A stretch of 64,000 nucleotides of DNA from Ruminococcus sp. (GCA_015066935.1 SVNK01000005.1:58608-122607); one strand, 5' to 3'; positions 25,216-35,134 are shown, counted from the first letter of the stretch. Notes: a model not told the origin generated them from the sequence alone. A program made the numbers and translations.

Positions 25216-26181
25216 ATGATAAATCTTAAACCGAAAATGTTTGATGAAGCTTCAAAATCACATGCTTCTCCGAACCTTGCCGTTCAGCTTATTTCATTTG
25301 TTGTACTTTTTCTTGTCATATATCTTGCGGAATCCATAGTCCCCGCAATCCTCTCATACCAGCCCCTTATGGACATCCTCACGGAACAGGGAAAGCTTGA
25401 CGAAGGTCAGAAGCTTTCAATCAGTGAAGCTATCGAGTATTCCGCAAAATTAACCGAATCACCCAGAATTATGATTTCTATGCTTATAAGCACCGTCGCA
25501 GGAACGCTTCTGAGTATATTCTACTGCCGTTTCATCGAAATGCGTACCGTCAGCTCAATGGGAGTACGGAAACGTCGTCTTGTTCCGAACTACTTTATCG
25601 GAATCGGAGTCGGACTCCTCATGATGACCACTATCACCATGCTGACCGTCCTCTCAGGTGCAAACAGCATAAAGCTATGCTCAGACATAAACGTGAAAAT
25701 CATTCTCCTGTTTCTTCTCGGATTCTTCTTTCAGGGAATGAGCGAGGAATTCATTTTCCGTGGCTGCCTCATGAACTCTGTCGGCGGAAAGCACTCCCCT
25801 TATCTCGCAATCGCTATAAGCTCTGTTGCATTTGCGGCAGCTCACCTCGCAAACCCCGGAATCTCCGTCCTCGCAATGATAAACCTCACCCTTTTCGGAG
25901 TCTTTGCGGCGGTATACATGATATATTTCGACGACATCTGGGGTGTCTGTGCCATCCACAGTATATGGAATTTCTCTCAGGGAAATATCTTCGGAATCAG
26001 CGTAAGCGGTTCTGTCAACGCCGAATCCGTGTTCCGTACCGTCAACAAATCAGATTCGGCTGTTCTCAACGGCGGAAACTTCGGAATCGAAGGCAGTATC
26101 TTCACTACGCTCGTCCTCTGTGCAGGCACCGCAGTCATGCTCCTTCTTATAAAGAAAAAACAGTCCCCGAAAACAAAATAA
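25216..26181 (+). CDS. CPBP-family intramembrane glutamic protease
   Basis: 321 residues, about eight hydrophobic segments. The Abi/CPBP signature is complete: EEFIFRG near 179 (paired Glu and Arg), FAAAH near 205 and HSIWN near 255. The family includes Rce1-like CAAX proteases and bacteriocin self-immunity proteins; the substrate here is unknown. No bacteriocin gene lies next to it. Start has AAAGGAGC 8 nt upstream. Single gene with promoter and terminator. Confidence 0.88.
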   Translation: MINLKPKMFDEASKSHASPNLAVQLISFVVLFLVIYLAESIVPAILSYQPLMDILTEQGKLDEGQKLSISEAIEYSAKLTESPRIMISMLISTVAGTLLSIFYCRFIEMRTVSSMGVRKRRLVPNYFIGIGVGLLMMTTITMLTVLSGANSIKLCSDINVKIILLFLLGFFFQGMSEEFIFRGCLMNSVGGKHSPYLAIAISSVAFAAAHLANPGISVLAMINLTLFGVFAAVYMIYFDDIWGVCAIHSIWNFSQGNIFGISVSGSVNAESVFRTVNKSDSAVLNGGNFGIEGSIFTTLVLCAGTAVMLLLIKKKQSPKTK

Positions 26182-26188
26182 ACCGGAA

Positions 26189-26231
26189 TCAGCCTTTGAC
26201 TGTAAAAGCACTACAGTCAAAGGCTGATTTT
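26189..26231. terminator. Bidirectional terminator between convergent genes
   Basis: Perfect 16-bp stem TCAGCCTTTGACTGTA / TACAGTCAAAGGCTGA (26189-26227), with TTTTAT on the plus side. It lies between the CPBP gene and the convergent LRR gene. Confidence 0.9.
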
Positions 26232-26232
26232 A

Positions 26233-27663
26233 TCAGTCGTCGCCGACGATTTTTTCGTAATTTGCTTCTTCTTCCTGTTCTTTTGCAAGCGCATTTGCCT
26301 TCTTCGCACCTGACGAAGCTCTTTTCTTGGCTCTTGCCATAAGGACGATTCCAAAAACAACAGCTGCGGCGATAAGTCCTACAGAAATAACGATAAATGC
26401 TATTCTTTTGATATTCTTATCGGAAATCGTGTAATCGAGCGAGGAAGACTTCGCATATTTCTCGCCTGCCGTACCCGAAACGACACTCATAGAAAAGTCC
26501 TCAACCTTTACAAGCTGTCCCTCCGACGCTGTGAATCCGAATGCATTTGCACCGATAGTCTTCACGCTTTTCGGAATACTTACGTTTTTAAGCTCGGGAC
26601 AGTACATGAATGCACTTTCTCCGATAATCTCCACGCCCTCCGGAATAACGATTCTGTTAAGCTTATAGTTTGCCGAAAATGCTCCTGCAGCGATTTCATT
26701 CAATGTGGACGGAAGCAGAAGTGATTCTACCGACGAAAAACTGAATGCTCCCTCTCCGATGTACTCAATTCCCTCGGAAAAATTTATCTTTGCCAGCGAA
26801 GAACCGATTCCTGCTGCACCAAGCGTCTGCGAAGCAAATGCTCCGTATTCGATTTTTTTAACCGAACCGGGAATCGTAAGCTCGGTAATTCCCGGACAAG
26901 CCGAAAACGCTCCGGCTCTTACAAGCGTAACCGTTGAAGGAATTGCAATTGCTCCCTCAAGCTTTGATACGCCGCATATAACCTCGGACTTATGAGCGTC
27001 CATAAGCATATTGTCTTCACAGACAAACGCTCCGCACCCCTCTGCGTCAAAGGAATTTATCGAAAGCATTTCGCCAAACGCCATGTCGCCTATCGAAACA
27101 AGAGAATCCGGAAGCTTTACTTCGCTGAGACTTGTACACTGATAGAATGCATAGTCCCCTATCTTGGTGATATTGTCGGGAATCACCACTTCCTTCAGAC
27201 GGTCGCACTTTCTGAATGTTCCTGCAGGAATCTCACCGATACTCGCTGAAATCTCAACACTTTCCACTTTCGAACAGCCTGCAAAAGCGTTTTCGCCGAG
27301 AGTCTCAAGATTCTTCGAAAGCTTGATTTTTTTAGCTCCCGTACAGCCAAGGAATGCATTGTTTCCGATGCTTTTTACAGTATCGGGGATGATGATTTCT
27401 GCGATACCGTCACACCCTGCAAATGCTTCATCTCCGATACCTACAATGCGTACTCCGTTCTGAACATCGGGAATCTCTGTAATGAGGTCGGCAATGCATT
27501 TTGTGATTATGAGTCCTTCATCGACCTTGCTGTATTGAAACGAACCGTCAGCAATTACGTCTGTCGGACCTGCAAGGTCGTCGGCATTTGATACAAACGC
27601 CGTCAACGACGGAATCGTCATAAATGCACCCAGAACCGCTGCGGTTATTTTTTTAAGCTTCAT
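26233..27663 (-). CDS. BspA-type leucine-rich-repeat surface protein with C-terminal anchor
   Basis: 476 residues. Signal peptide 1-29; from about 30 to 385 many LRR_5/BspA repeats (pattern x-I-P-x-S-V-x-x-I-G-x-x-A-F-x-x-C, e.g. IIPDTVKSIGNNAFLGC); then a transmembrane helix (about 413-438) and a basic-to-acidic cytoplasmic tail ending KIVGDD. BspA repeats often bind host or other surface proteins. The ATG at 27663 overlaps the end of the upstream LRR gene and has GGAGG 9 nt before it, so translation is coupled. Confidence 0.88.
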   Translation of the reverse strand: MKLKKITAAVLGAFMTIPSLTAFVSNADDLAGPTDVIADGSFQYSKVDEGLIITKCIADLITEIPDVQNGVRIVGIGDEAFAGCDGIAEIIIPDTVKSIGNNAFLGCTGAKKIKLSKNLETLGENAFAGCSKVESVEISASIGEIPAGTFRKCDRLKEVVIPDNITKIGDYAFYQCTSLSEVKLPDSLVSIGDMAFGEMLSINSFDAEGCGAFVCEDNMLMDAHKSEVICGVSKLEGAIAIPSTVTLVRAGAFSACPGITELTIPGSVKKIEYGAFASQTLGAAGIGSSLAKINFSEGIEYIGEGAFSFSSVESLLLPSTLNEIAAGAFSANYKLNRIVIPEGVEIIGESAFMYCPELKNVSIPKSVKTIGANAFGFTASEGQLVKVEDFSMSVVSGTAGEKYAKSSSLDYTISDKNIKRIAFIVISVGLIAAAVVFGIVLMARAKKRASSGAKKANALAKEQEEEANYEKIVGDD

Positions 27664-29851
27664 TTTCTTTATCCTCCACCTCGTCGGAATCATCTCCGAC
27701 AATCTTATCTCCGGCATCAAGCTTTGGTTCTTTTTCAGCCTTTTTGCGGCGTTTTTCCTCAGCCTTACCGCTAAGCTCATCAGCTTCCTTCTTTTTGCGT
27801 ATTTTCTTGCCGATAAGCAGTCCCAGAACCGCAAGAACAGCTGCGCCTATCGCACCGCCGAGTATTCCCAGCATTACGATTCGTACATTTTTATCGCCTA
27901 TGCGTACCGTGCCCGAAATGACCTCTATTCCTTTTTCCTTTGCAAAATCATATGCAGCGGAATTCTTCGGTGCATAAAGCTTTATTCCTTCACTCAGCAC
28001 GTCCACATTCTCTCCGTCAGTAGACTGTTCATTGTATCTGAAACCGAAAGCGTAATCCCCGATAGTTTTAAGCTTCTTGAAAGCTCTGATCGACTTAAGA
28101 CTCGGACAGTTGTACACCGCATACTTTTCAAGCTCTGTAAGGTTCTTCGAAAGCACCATATCCTCGATTGCAGAACAGTTGATGAAAGCGTCAACCTGAA
28201 CCTTTTTTACGGAATCAGGCATTTTATACACCTTGTCGGGACGTGAAGAAGGATACACAACAAGCTCCGTCTTGTCCTTGTTGAAGAGTACACCGTCAAC
28301 AGACGAATAATTTCCGTTTCCGTCCGTAACATTTATCTCCTCAAGAGTAAGACAGTCCACAAAAAGATTCGGTTCAAAATCAGTGCAGTTTCCGGAAAGA
28401 GTAACTTTTTTCAGATTGGGACAGCTGTCAAAAGCATGACCGCCGATGGCTTTTGCTCCGCCTGCATTGAATTCCTCAAGAGCCGTACAGCTGTCGAATG
28501 AATAGTTTCCGATAACCTGAACACTCTGCGGCAGGACAATCTTTTTCAGATTTTCACACTTATAAAATGCCATTTCACGGATGAGCTTTACTGTCTCAGG
28601 GAGAATAATCTCCTCAGATTTGCACGACTGGAAAGCTGCAGGATATATTGCCGTAACATTGAGTCCGCCAAGCTTTTCGGGAACTGTCAGCACCTTATCC
28701 TCAGCGGCACAAAGCATGATTACAGCCTCCCCGTTGACAACGGCATAGCTGTATTCGCCCTCTCTCACCTGTTCGAGATTAAGAAGTTCCTCTTCCTCTT
28801 CTGCCTCATCTTCCGTCTTGAAAGTAAAATTATTCTGATAATCGTATTCTGCGTCCGAGTCGGTGCAGTATGCTTGGACAGCCGAACCGTAAGTTCCGAT
28901 AATTACGAAATCATCGTCGGCAACTTCTTCTCCTGCCGTATTGAGATAGTAACCGAATGCACAGTAGCCTATGTCTGTAACGCTCGGCGGAACAATAATC
29001 TTTTTAAGTCCCGTTGATGTGAACGCACTCTGTCCGACAACTTCAAGCTTGGACGGAAGTTTTATGTCAGTAAGACGCTTACAGTTTATAAAAGCTCCGC
29101 CGCTGATTTCATAAAGGGTTTCGGGCAGAAGAACCTCGGAGAGATTCTTGCAGTCCGCAAAAGCCATCATTCCTATGCCTACAAGCTTTGTCTTGCTGAA
29201 ATCATATGATTCGATATTCTCATTGAAGCTGAGTGCGTGGTTTCCCATTGACACAAGTGTTGTCGGGAACTTTATTTCACGAAGCTTCGTGTTGTAAAGT
29301 GCTACCGAGCCTATCGACTCTACTCCCTCGGGCAGAGTGAAGCTGTCTCCGTTCTTTGCCATCGGATAGCATATGAGCTTCTTTTTATCCTTTGAGTAGA
29401 GGATTCCGTCCTCGGAAACAAAGTCTTTACAAGTGCCGTCGATATTTACAGCGGTAAGCTTTTCACAGTATAAAAACGGGTTTTCTACCGAAATATATTC
29501 AAGTGTTGCGGGAAGAGTAATTGTCTCAAAATTATTATTTTCGTAATCCTTTCCGAAGGCAGTCTTTCCAAGCTCGGAAACCGTGTAGCCGTCGATTGAC
29601 GAAGGAACTGTGAGTTCCTTATCGGCGGAGGTGCAGTCCTCGATTGAAATTTTTCCATCGCTCAGTACCTGATATTTATAATCACCCGAAGTAACAAGCT
29701 CATCCTGAGCCTGTGTTTCTGCCTCAGTTGCTTCGGTTGAGGCTGTTACGGTATTTTCCTCGTTATCCGCATGGACAGTGCTCCAGGGCATGGATGACGC
29801 ACATATCGCCATCGCAGCAATAAATGCGGCGGTTTTTTTATGTATTTTCAT
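27653..29851 (-). CDS. Larger BspA-type leucine-rich-repeat membrane protein
   Basis: 732 residues. Signal peptide 1-29, a Thr/Glu-rich segment, then two LRR blocks (about 65-330 and 360-655) separated by an acidic Glu-rich linker near 350. Repeats such as LPEGVESIGSVALYNT and ILPETVKLIREMAFYKC. A transmembrane helix (about 668-690) is followed by a long charged tail with KKAEKEPKLDAGDKIVGDD. It shares the IVGDD tail motif with its coupled neighbour. Start at MKIHKKTAAF, with CGGAGA upstream. Likely an envelope-spanning surface pair. Confidence 0.88.
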   Translation of the reverse strand: MKIHKKTAAFIAAMAICASSMPWSTVHADNEENTVTASTEATEAETQAQDELVTSGDYKYQVLSDGKISIEDCTSADKELTVPSSIDGYTVSELGKTAFGKDYENNNFETITLPATLEYISVENPFLYCEKLTAVNIDGTCKDFVSEDGILYSKDKKKLICYPMAKNGDSFTLPEGVESIGSVALYNTKLREIKFPTTLVSMGNHALSFNENIESYDFSKTKLVGIGMMAFADCKNLSEVLLPETLYEISGGAFINCKRLTDIKLPSKLEVVGQSAFTSTGLKKIIVPPSVTDIGYCAFGYYLNTAGEEVADDDFVIIGTYGSAVQAYCTDSDAEYDYQNNFTFKTEDEAEEEEELLNLEQVREGEYSYAVVNGEAVIMLCAAEDKVLTVPEKLGGLNVTAIYPAAFQSCKSEEIILPETVKLIREMAFYKCENLKKIVLPQSVQVIGNYSFDSCTALEEFNAGGAKAIGGHAFDSCPNLKKVTLSGNCTDFEPNLFVDCLTLEEINVTDGNGNYSSVDGVLFNKDKTELVVYPSSRPDKVYKMPDSVKKVQVDAFINCSAIEDMVLSKNLTELEKYAVYNCPSLKSIRAFKKLKTIGDYAFGFRYNEQSTDGENVDVLSEGIKLYAPKNSAAYDFAKEKGIEVISGTVRIGDKNVRIVMLGILGGAIGAAVLAVLGLLIGKKIRKKKEADELSGKAEEKRRKKAEKEPKLDAGDKIVGDDSDEVEDKENEA

Positions 29852-29974
29852 ATTATTCTCCGTTCTGCCGCCTGCAAGACGGCGCATATATCTTATTTTA
29901 TTGTACCACATTCCGTCGATTATTGCAAGAAATTTCACTTATTTTTCAAAGAATCCACAAAATATTCAAAAAGA

Positions 29975-30158
29975 GGAAGCCCTTTCAGGCTTCCGCAAGA
30001 CAGTCAAAAAAGTCAGATTTCAGGAATAATGTATGCGGATGCCCAATGGGCATCCCTACAATCGGGATGTTCTGCGTATATAAGTGTAGGGACGACCATT
30101 GGTCGTCCGCAAATGGTCATATTTATCAGCAAACTGAAGGAAGCCCTTTCAGGCTTCC
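29975..30158. repeat. Palindromic element between duplicated terminator hairpins (copy B)
   Basis: Inverted copy of the element at 12439-12630. A 144-bp core (29995-30138) has the same two palindromes in reverse order (ggatgcccaatgggcatcc, then ggacgaccattggtcgtcc). It is bounded by two identical 20-nt hairpins, ggaagccctttcaggcttcc, at 29975-29994 and 30139-30158, unrelated in sequence to the hairpins at copy A. The left hairpin has a T tract on the minus strand and probably terminates the malQ-glgP transcript. Confidence 0.85.
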
Positions 30159-30182
30159 TCACATTCTGCATGCTGCTGCAAT

Positions 30183-32525
30183 TTATCCGATTTTCCAGAT
30201 ATTTTCCGCATAATCAGCTATTGTACGGTCAGAACTGAACTTGCCCGCATTGCACATGTTAAGCCACTGCTTACGTGCAAAACCAAGTCTGTCCGAACCG
30301 TAATCCCCCAGACATTCAAGCTTCTTTTCAACGTAGCTTCTGAGGTCACCCAGCAGATAATAATGGTCGGGAGCATGCCAGCTCGCTCCGTCAAGAAGCG
30401 ACGAATAAAGCTCACGGAATGCACCGCTTCCGCCGTCGGAAACAGTTCCGTCGATAAGCGAACTTACAACTCTCTTGATCATGGGATCCTCCGCAAAGAG
30501 CTTGCGGCTGTCGTACTCGGGGACGATTTTTTCAAGGTCCTCGACTCTTGCACCGAAAATGTAGTTGTTCTCCTCGCCTGCCTCCTGAACGATCTCAATA
30601 TTCGCACCGTCATATGTTCCCAGAGTTACAGCACCATTGAGCATGAGCTTCATATTGCCCGTACCCGAAGCCTCGGTTCCTGCCGTTGAAATCTGTTCGG
30701 AAACGTCTGCCGCTGCCACAAGCTTCTCGGCATAGGAAACATTGTAGTTCTGGACAAAAACAACCTTCAGAATATCCTTGGTGTCAGGGTCGGACGAAAC
30801 AAGTCTTCCGATTTCGTTGATATACTTGATAATCGCCTTTGCACGCTTGTAACCGGGTGCGGACTTCGCTCCGAAAATAAATGTCGTGGGAGTGAAATCC
30901 GTAATGCTGCCGTCCTTGATTCCGTAGTAAATCCACAGAATCGAAAACGCATTCAGAAGCTGACGCTTGTACTCGTGAAGACGCTTTATCTGAATGTCGA
31001 AAACGTGGTCGGGATTGACGTCAACGCCTTCTCTTTCGGCAATAAACCGTGAAAGCTGAATTTTCTTCGTCCTTTTTATATCCATGAAACGTCCGAGGAC
31101 ATCGCTGCTGTCAGAGTATTTTTCAAGCTCCCTGAGATTATCAAGCTTCACAACCCAGTCGTCATTTCCGAGAAGCTCCGTAATCATATCGGAAAGCTCC
31201 CTGTTGCACAGCGCAAGCCAGCGACGCTGTGTGATGCCGTTTGTTTCGTTGCGGAAACGCTCCGGATAAACGCTGTACCAGTCGGCAAGAACCGTGTCCC
31301 TGAGAATCTGCGTGTGAATCTCCGCAACTCCGTTGATGTGGCTTGACGCATAGCACGCCATGTCTGCCATGTGGATAAGTTCTCCCTTGATAATCTTCAT
31401 GCGGTCGATCTTCTCACGCTGTTCGCCCTTGACGTACAGCTCTGCAATAAGCTCCTCATTGATCTGAATGATGATTTCGTAGATTCTCGGGAGAAGCTCC
31501 TCAACAAGTCCCGTCCACCACTTCTCAAGAGCCTCCTGCATAACGGTATGGTTCGTGTAGTTGAACACTTTCTTCGCAATTTCAAGAGCTTTTCCGAAGC
31601 TGTAACCCTCGTCGTCCACAAGCTGACGTATAAGCTCGGGAATTGAAATTACAGGGTGAGTGTCGTTAAGCTGAATTGTCACGTAATCGGCAAGATTGTC
31701 GAGCGTTCCGAAGCGTGACTTATGCTTTCTGAGAATGTCCGTCAGCGACGCACAGCTGAAGAAGTACTGCTGTTTCAGACGAAGCTTTTTTCCCTCGTTT
31801 GTATCGTCGTTGGGATAAAGCACACGTGAAATATCCTCTGCAAGAATCTTATCCTTTGAAGCTTCAAGATAATTCTGATTATTGAAAGTCTCGAAGTCAA
31901 ATTCCTTTAACGGTTCAGCCTGCCAGAGTCGCAGAGTACCGATATTGTCGGTCTTGCAGCCGAAAACCGGCATATCATACGGAACTGCAAAAACAGTCTG
32001 TCCGTTGAATTTCACAAGAACCGCCTCATCTCTGCGAACCGACCACGGATCGCCTGCCCTTGACCAATCATCAGCCTCCTCATGCTGGAAACCGTCAACA
32101 ATGGTCTGCTTGAAAAGTCCGTATTTATAGCGGATTCCGTAGCCGTCAAGCGGCAGACCGAGAGTAGCCGCACTGTCAAGGAAGCACGCCGCAAGTCGTC
32201 CGAGACCACCGTTTCCGAGCGCAGCGTCCTCAATCTCCTCAAACTCCGACATATCAAAACTGAAATCCTTTTTCAGAACATCGGCAACCTCGTCGTAGAT
32301 TCCAAGACACAGCAGGTTGTTCTGAATGGCTCTTCCCACGAGAAATTCCATGGAAAGATATGCGGCACGTCTGCCCGAAAGATGCTTTTCACGGCTTTCG
32401 TCCCACTGTTCGGCGTACATCTCCATTACAGCCTCTCCGACCGCATTGTGAACCTCGTTTTCGGAGTCACCACGCCATTTTTTCAGCTTTTCTGCTAATT
32501 TCGCCCTGAACAATTCTTTATCCAT
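30183..32525 (-). CDS. glgP: Glycogen/maltodextrin phosphorylase
   Basis: 780 residues. Releases glucose-1-phosphate from alpha-1,4-glucans with a PLP cofactor. Motifs: YLSMEFLVGRAIQNNLL, GNGGLGRLAACFLDS, MQEALEKWW, NGITQRRWLALCN, and the PLP-Lys segment STAGTEASGTGNMK near 640. Start placed at MDKELFRAK because GGAGG is 8 nt upstream; the Met two codons before is too close. Follows malQ by 23 nt in one operon: MalQ lengthens or rearranges dextrins and GlgP degrades them. Confidence 0.95.
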   Translation of the reverse strand: MDKELFRAKLAEKLKKWRGDSENEVHNAVGEAVMEMYAEQWDESREKHLSGRRAAYLSMEFLVGRAIQNNLLCLGIYDEVADVLKKDFSFDMSEFEEIEDAALGNGGLGRLAACFLDSAATLGLPLDGYGIRYKYGLFKQTIVDGFQHEEADDWSRAGDPWSVRRDEAVLVKFNGQTVFAVPYDMPVFGCKTDNIGTLRLWQAEPLKEFDFETFNNQNYLEASKDKILAEDISRVLYPNDDTNEGKKLRLKQQYFFSCASLTDILRKHKSRFGTLDNLADYVTIQLNDTHPVISIPELIRQLVDDEGYSFGKALEIAKKVFNYTNHTVMQEALEKWWTGLVEELLPRIYEIIIQINEELIAELYVKGEQREKIDRMKIIKGELIHMADMACYASSHINGVAEIHTQILRDTVLADWYSVYPERFRNETNGITQRRWLALCNRELSDMITELLGNDDWVVKLDNLRELEKYSDSSDVLGRFMDIKRTKKIQLSRFIAEREGVDVNPDHVFDIQIKRLHEYKRQLLNAFSILWIYYGIKDGSITDFTPTTFIFGAKSAPGYKRAKAIIKYINEIGRLVSSDPDTKDILKVVFVQNYNVSYAEKLVAAADVSEQISTAGTEASGTGNMKLMLNGAVTLGTYDGANIEIVQEAGEENNYIFGARVEDLEKIVPEYDSRKLFAEDPMIKRVVSSLIDGTVSDGGSGAFRELYSSLLDGASWHAPDHYYLLGDLRSYVEKKLECLGDYGSDRLGFARKQWLNMCNAGKFSSDRTIADYAENIWKIG

Positions 32526-32548
32526 TTTCATATCCTCCGAATCAAATT

Positions 32549-34021
32549 TTATCTGTTGTACAGTTTATTCAGCCTGCGTATTTTCTTTGCAAGCTCAGGT
32601 GTGAAGTCGCTCTCCTGCGTTCTGAACTGCCAGTTGCAGCCGAGGGTTGACGGCTTGTTCATACGTCCCGAAGCATCGCTTCCGAGAAAGTCCTGAATCT
32701 GTGCCGAGGCAACCTCAGCAACACTCGCCCATGCCGCACGTACTACCGCCATCGGAATTTCACCCTTCTTGCGTACATTAAGGTATTTTTTTGCGAATTT
32801 CAGCGACTTCGGAGACATTGAGCCTACCCAGCCAACAAGAGTTTCGTTGTCGTGGGTACCTGTGTAGGCAAAGCAGTTTGTCGTTGTGAAATTATGCGGA
32901 AGATGCTCGTTTTCACCATTATCAAATCCGAACTGAAGCACCTTCATGCCCGGATATCCACAGTTATTCAGCATCTCCCGAACCTCAGGCGTAATGAATC
33001 CGAGGTCTTCCGCTATTACATTAAGTCTTCCCAGCTTCTCCTCAGCTATGCGGAAAAGCTCGTAATCGGGTCCCTTGCACCACTCGCCCACTGTAGCGTC
33101 CTCGTTGCCGTAAGGGATTGCATAATAGCTCTCAAAGCCTCTGAAATGGTCTATGCGGACTATGTCGTAAAGCTCCGCCGACGCTCTGATTCGCTCAATC
33201 CACCAGCTGTAGCCTGTCTTTTTATGGTACTCCCAGTCGTACAGAGGATTGCCCCAGAGCTGTCCCGTAGGAGAAAACTCGTCGGGAGGACAGCCTGCAA
33301 CAGCTATGGGACGGCGTTTTCTGTCAAAACGGAAAAGCTTCGGAGTCGCCCACGCCTCCACGCTGTCGAGTGCACAATATATCGGAATATCGCCGATTAT
33401 TTCGATTCCGTTTTCGTTTGCATATGCTTTGAGGACGGTCCACTGACGGCTGAACTGGAACTGTATGAACTTATAGAATCCGATTTCATTTTTCAGAGTC
33501 CTTTTTGCGGCTGAAAGCGCCTTTGGACGATGCATGGCAAGGTCACTCTCCCACTCATACCACGGTTTTCCGTCGTTCTGAGCCTTGAGCGCCATGAACA
33601 GCGCATACTCGTCAAGCCACGCCTTGTTTTTGTCGCAGAAGCTTCTGTATGCGGGGAATTTCGCAGGTCTGAAGCGTTCATACGCCTTGCCGAGAACACC
33701 GAAGCAAAGTTCGTAAATCAGGGCATAGTCCACCTTATCGGGAACGCTCTCCCACGTAAGCGAAGCATAGTCCTCACGTTCAAGGAGACCGTCGCCTTCA
33801 AGGATTTCGAAGTCGATAAAATAGGGATTCCCTGCGTATACCGAAAACGACTGATACGGTGAATCTCCGTAGCTTGTCGGGGAAAGCGGCAGTATCTGCC
33901 AGCATTTTACGCCTGCACTTTTGAGAAAGTCCACAAAAGCAAAGGCATGCTTTCCCATTTTTCCGATACCGTACTCCGACGGCAGACTTGAAATATGCAT
34001 TAATATGCAGCTTTTTCTCAT
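32549..34021 (-). CDS. malQ: 4-alpha-glucanotransferase
   Basis: 490 residues, GH77 disproportionating enzyme. N-terminal HISSLPSEYGIGKMG; catalytic residues in YDIVRIDHFRGFESYY (nucleophile Asp), VIAEDLGFITPEV (Glu) and FAYTGTHDNETLVGW (Asp). Cytoplasmic. Start at MRKSCILM, with AGAGGTG upstream; a GTG three codons earlier is too near that site. First gene of malQ-glgP. The 158 nt to the divergent gene at 34186 hold no clear promoter match. Confidence 0.95.
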   Translation of the reverse strand: MRKSCILMHISSLPSEYGIGKMGKHAFAFVDFLKSAGVKCWQILPLSPTSYGDSPYQSFSVYAGNPYFIDFEILEGDGLLEREDYASLTWESVPDKVDYALIYELCFGVLGKAYERFRPAKFPAYRSFCDKNKAWLDEYALFMALKAQNDGKPWYEWESDLAMHRPKALSAAKRTLKNEIGFYKFIQFQFSRQWTVLKAYANENGIEIIGDIPIYCALDSVEAWATPKLFRFDRKRRPIAVAGCPPDEFSPTGQLWGNPLYDWEYHKKTGYSWWIERIRASAELYDIVRIDHFRGFESYYAIPYGNEDATVGEWCKGPDYELFRIAEEKLGRLNVIAEDLGFITPEVREMLNNCGYPGMKVLQFGFDNGENEHLPHNFTTTNCFAYTGTHDNETLVGWVGSMSPKSLKFAKKYLNVRKKGEIPMAVVRAAWASVAEVASAQIQDFLGSDASGRMNKPSTLGCNWQFRTQESDFTPELAKKIRRLNKLYNR

Positions 34022-34185
34022 TTTATACACCTCTGTTGGAATGTTTTCCGCATAGACGGCGGAACGTGCATATTCCGGAAATATATGCAGATAATAAGCG
34101 GGAAATACAATTCAGCCGCATAATTACCTGCTGAAAGACGCCTTGTCACGGACGTCTGAAACCACTAAGAAACGAGGTCATGAAA

Positions 34186-34596
34186 ATGAAACTTTCACAA
34201 TTCACATTCGCCTTTCTTATGGGCTTTTTTATTTACAGTCTGATTGAAATTGTCTGTCGTGGCTTTACTCACTGGACGATGTCACTTACAGGCGGTCTTG
34301 TTCTCGCACTGCTCTACGCCGTCAACAGCCGACGCACCATAACTCTGATAAGGAGCTGTTTTGCAGGCTCTCTTATCATTACGGCACTCGAATTTGCCGT
34401 AGGAGTTTTCGACAACCTTATTATGGACTGGAATGTATGGGATTACTCTGATATGCCGCTGAATCTTCTCGGACAGATATGCCTTCCGTTCACGGGACTG
34501 TGGTTTGCACTGTGCATACCTGCATACTTCCTCTGCCGGTTCATCCGCTGCCGCTTCAGCAGCAGCCACTCCCATGAAGATTCTCACGCCGCATAG
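34186..34596 (+). CDS. Putative ABC_trans_CmpB-type membrane protein
   Basis: 136 residues with four hydrophobic segments. The motif around WDYSDMPLNLLGQICLPF near 90-107 is typical of the family named putative ABC transporter type IV (CmpB), whose function is not established. No ATPase partner is adjacent. The C-terminus is His/Ser-rich (SSSHSHEDSHAA). Start chosen at the second ATG (34186), 8 nt after GAGG. Ends at a bidirectional terminator. Confidence 0.75.
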   Translation: MKLSQFTFAFLMGFFIYSLIEIVCRGFTHWTMSLTGGLVLALLYAVNSRRTITLIRSCFAGSLIITALEFAVGVFDNLIMDWNVWDYSDMPLNLLGQICLPFTGLWFALCIPAYFLCRFIRCRFSSSHSHEDSHAA

Positions 34597-34611
34597 CTTC
34601 CAATCAGACAA

Positions 34612-34650
34612 AAAAGGCTGTTCCTTATGAAGAACAGCCTTTTCTTTTTG
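34612..34650. terminator. Bidirectional terminator
   Basis: Stem AAAAGGCTGTTCT/AGAACAGCCTTTT (34612-34643), T-rich on the plus side and A-rich on the other, between convergent genes. Confidence 0.9.
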
Positions 34651-34653
34651 GAA

Positions 34654-35088
34654 TTAATAGTTCTTGTTGGAATCTGCGTTGAAGAAATTATTGCTGCTTT
34701 CTGTATAGTAGTCGTTGGGTTCAAGAGACATGAAATCGTCATCCTCAACATCGGGAAGTCTTGCACCGCAGCGTCCGCAGAACTGGAAGCGTTCATTAAC
34801 CTCTGCATCACATTTAGGGCAGATCTTATAGCCTCTGATTCCGTTAAGCTCAAATCTCATCTTCTTGATTCTTCTGCGTCTTGTATCGATGTCGTCACAG
34901 AGAACCTTGAGTGAAGCGGGATCCTCATTGGGGTTCTTATAGTATTTCTTACCGATATCGGTAAAAATTTCTACAATTCTTTCCTCCTCATAAAGGATCT
35001 TTCTTTTGAGGTTATTAGCCTCTGACATATTTTTAGCCTTTTCAGAAACGCCTCTGCTTGCGTCGCTGAATTTTCCGAGAATACTCAT
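34654..35088 (-). CDS. Zinc-ribbon protein with N-terminal coiled coil
   Basis: 144 residues. Charged helical N-terminus (about 1-85, KAKNMSEANNLKRKILYEEE) predicted as coiled coil; then a zinc ribbon with CPKCDAEV and CGRCGARLP (two CxxC pairs, about 93-114); then a disordered Asn/Asp/Ser tail. Common in Clostridia, without known function; cytoplasmic. Ribosome site AGGAG. Has its own promoter although it follows the ACT-domain gene. Confidence 0.75.
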   Translation of the reverse strand: MSILGKFSDASRGVSEKAKNMSEANNLKRKILYEEERIVEIFTDIGKKYYKNPNEDPASLKVLCDDIDTRRRRIKKMRFELNGIRGYKICPKCDAEVNERFQFCGRCGARLPDVEDDDFMSLEPNDYYTESSNNFFNADSNKNY

Positions 35089-35134
35089 TTCATATCACTC
35101 CTGCCGTACAATTTTCTCGTTAGCTCTGAATTCT

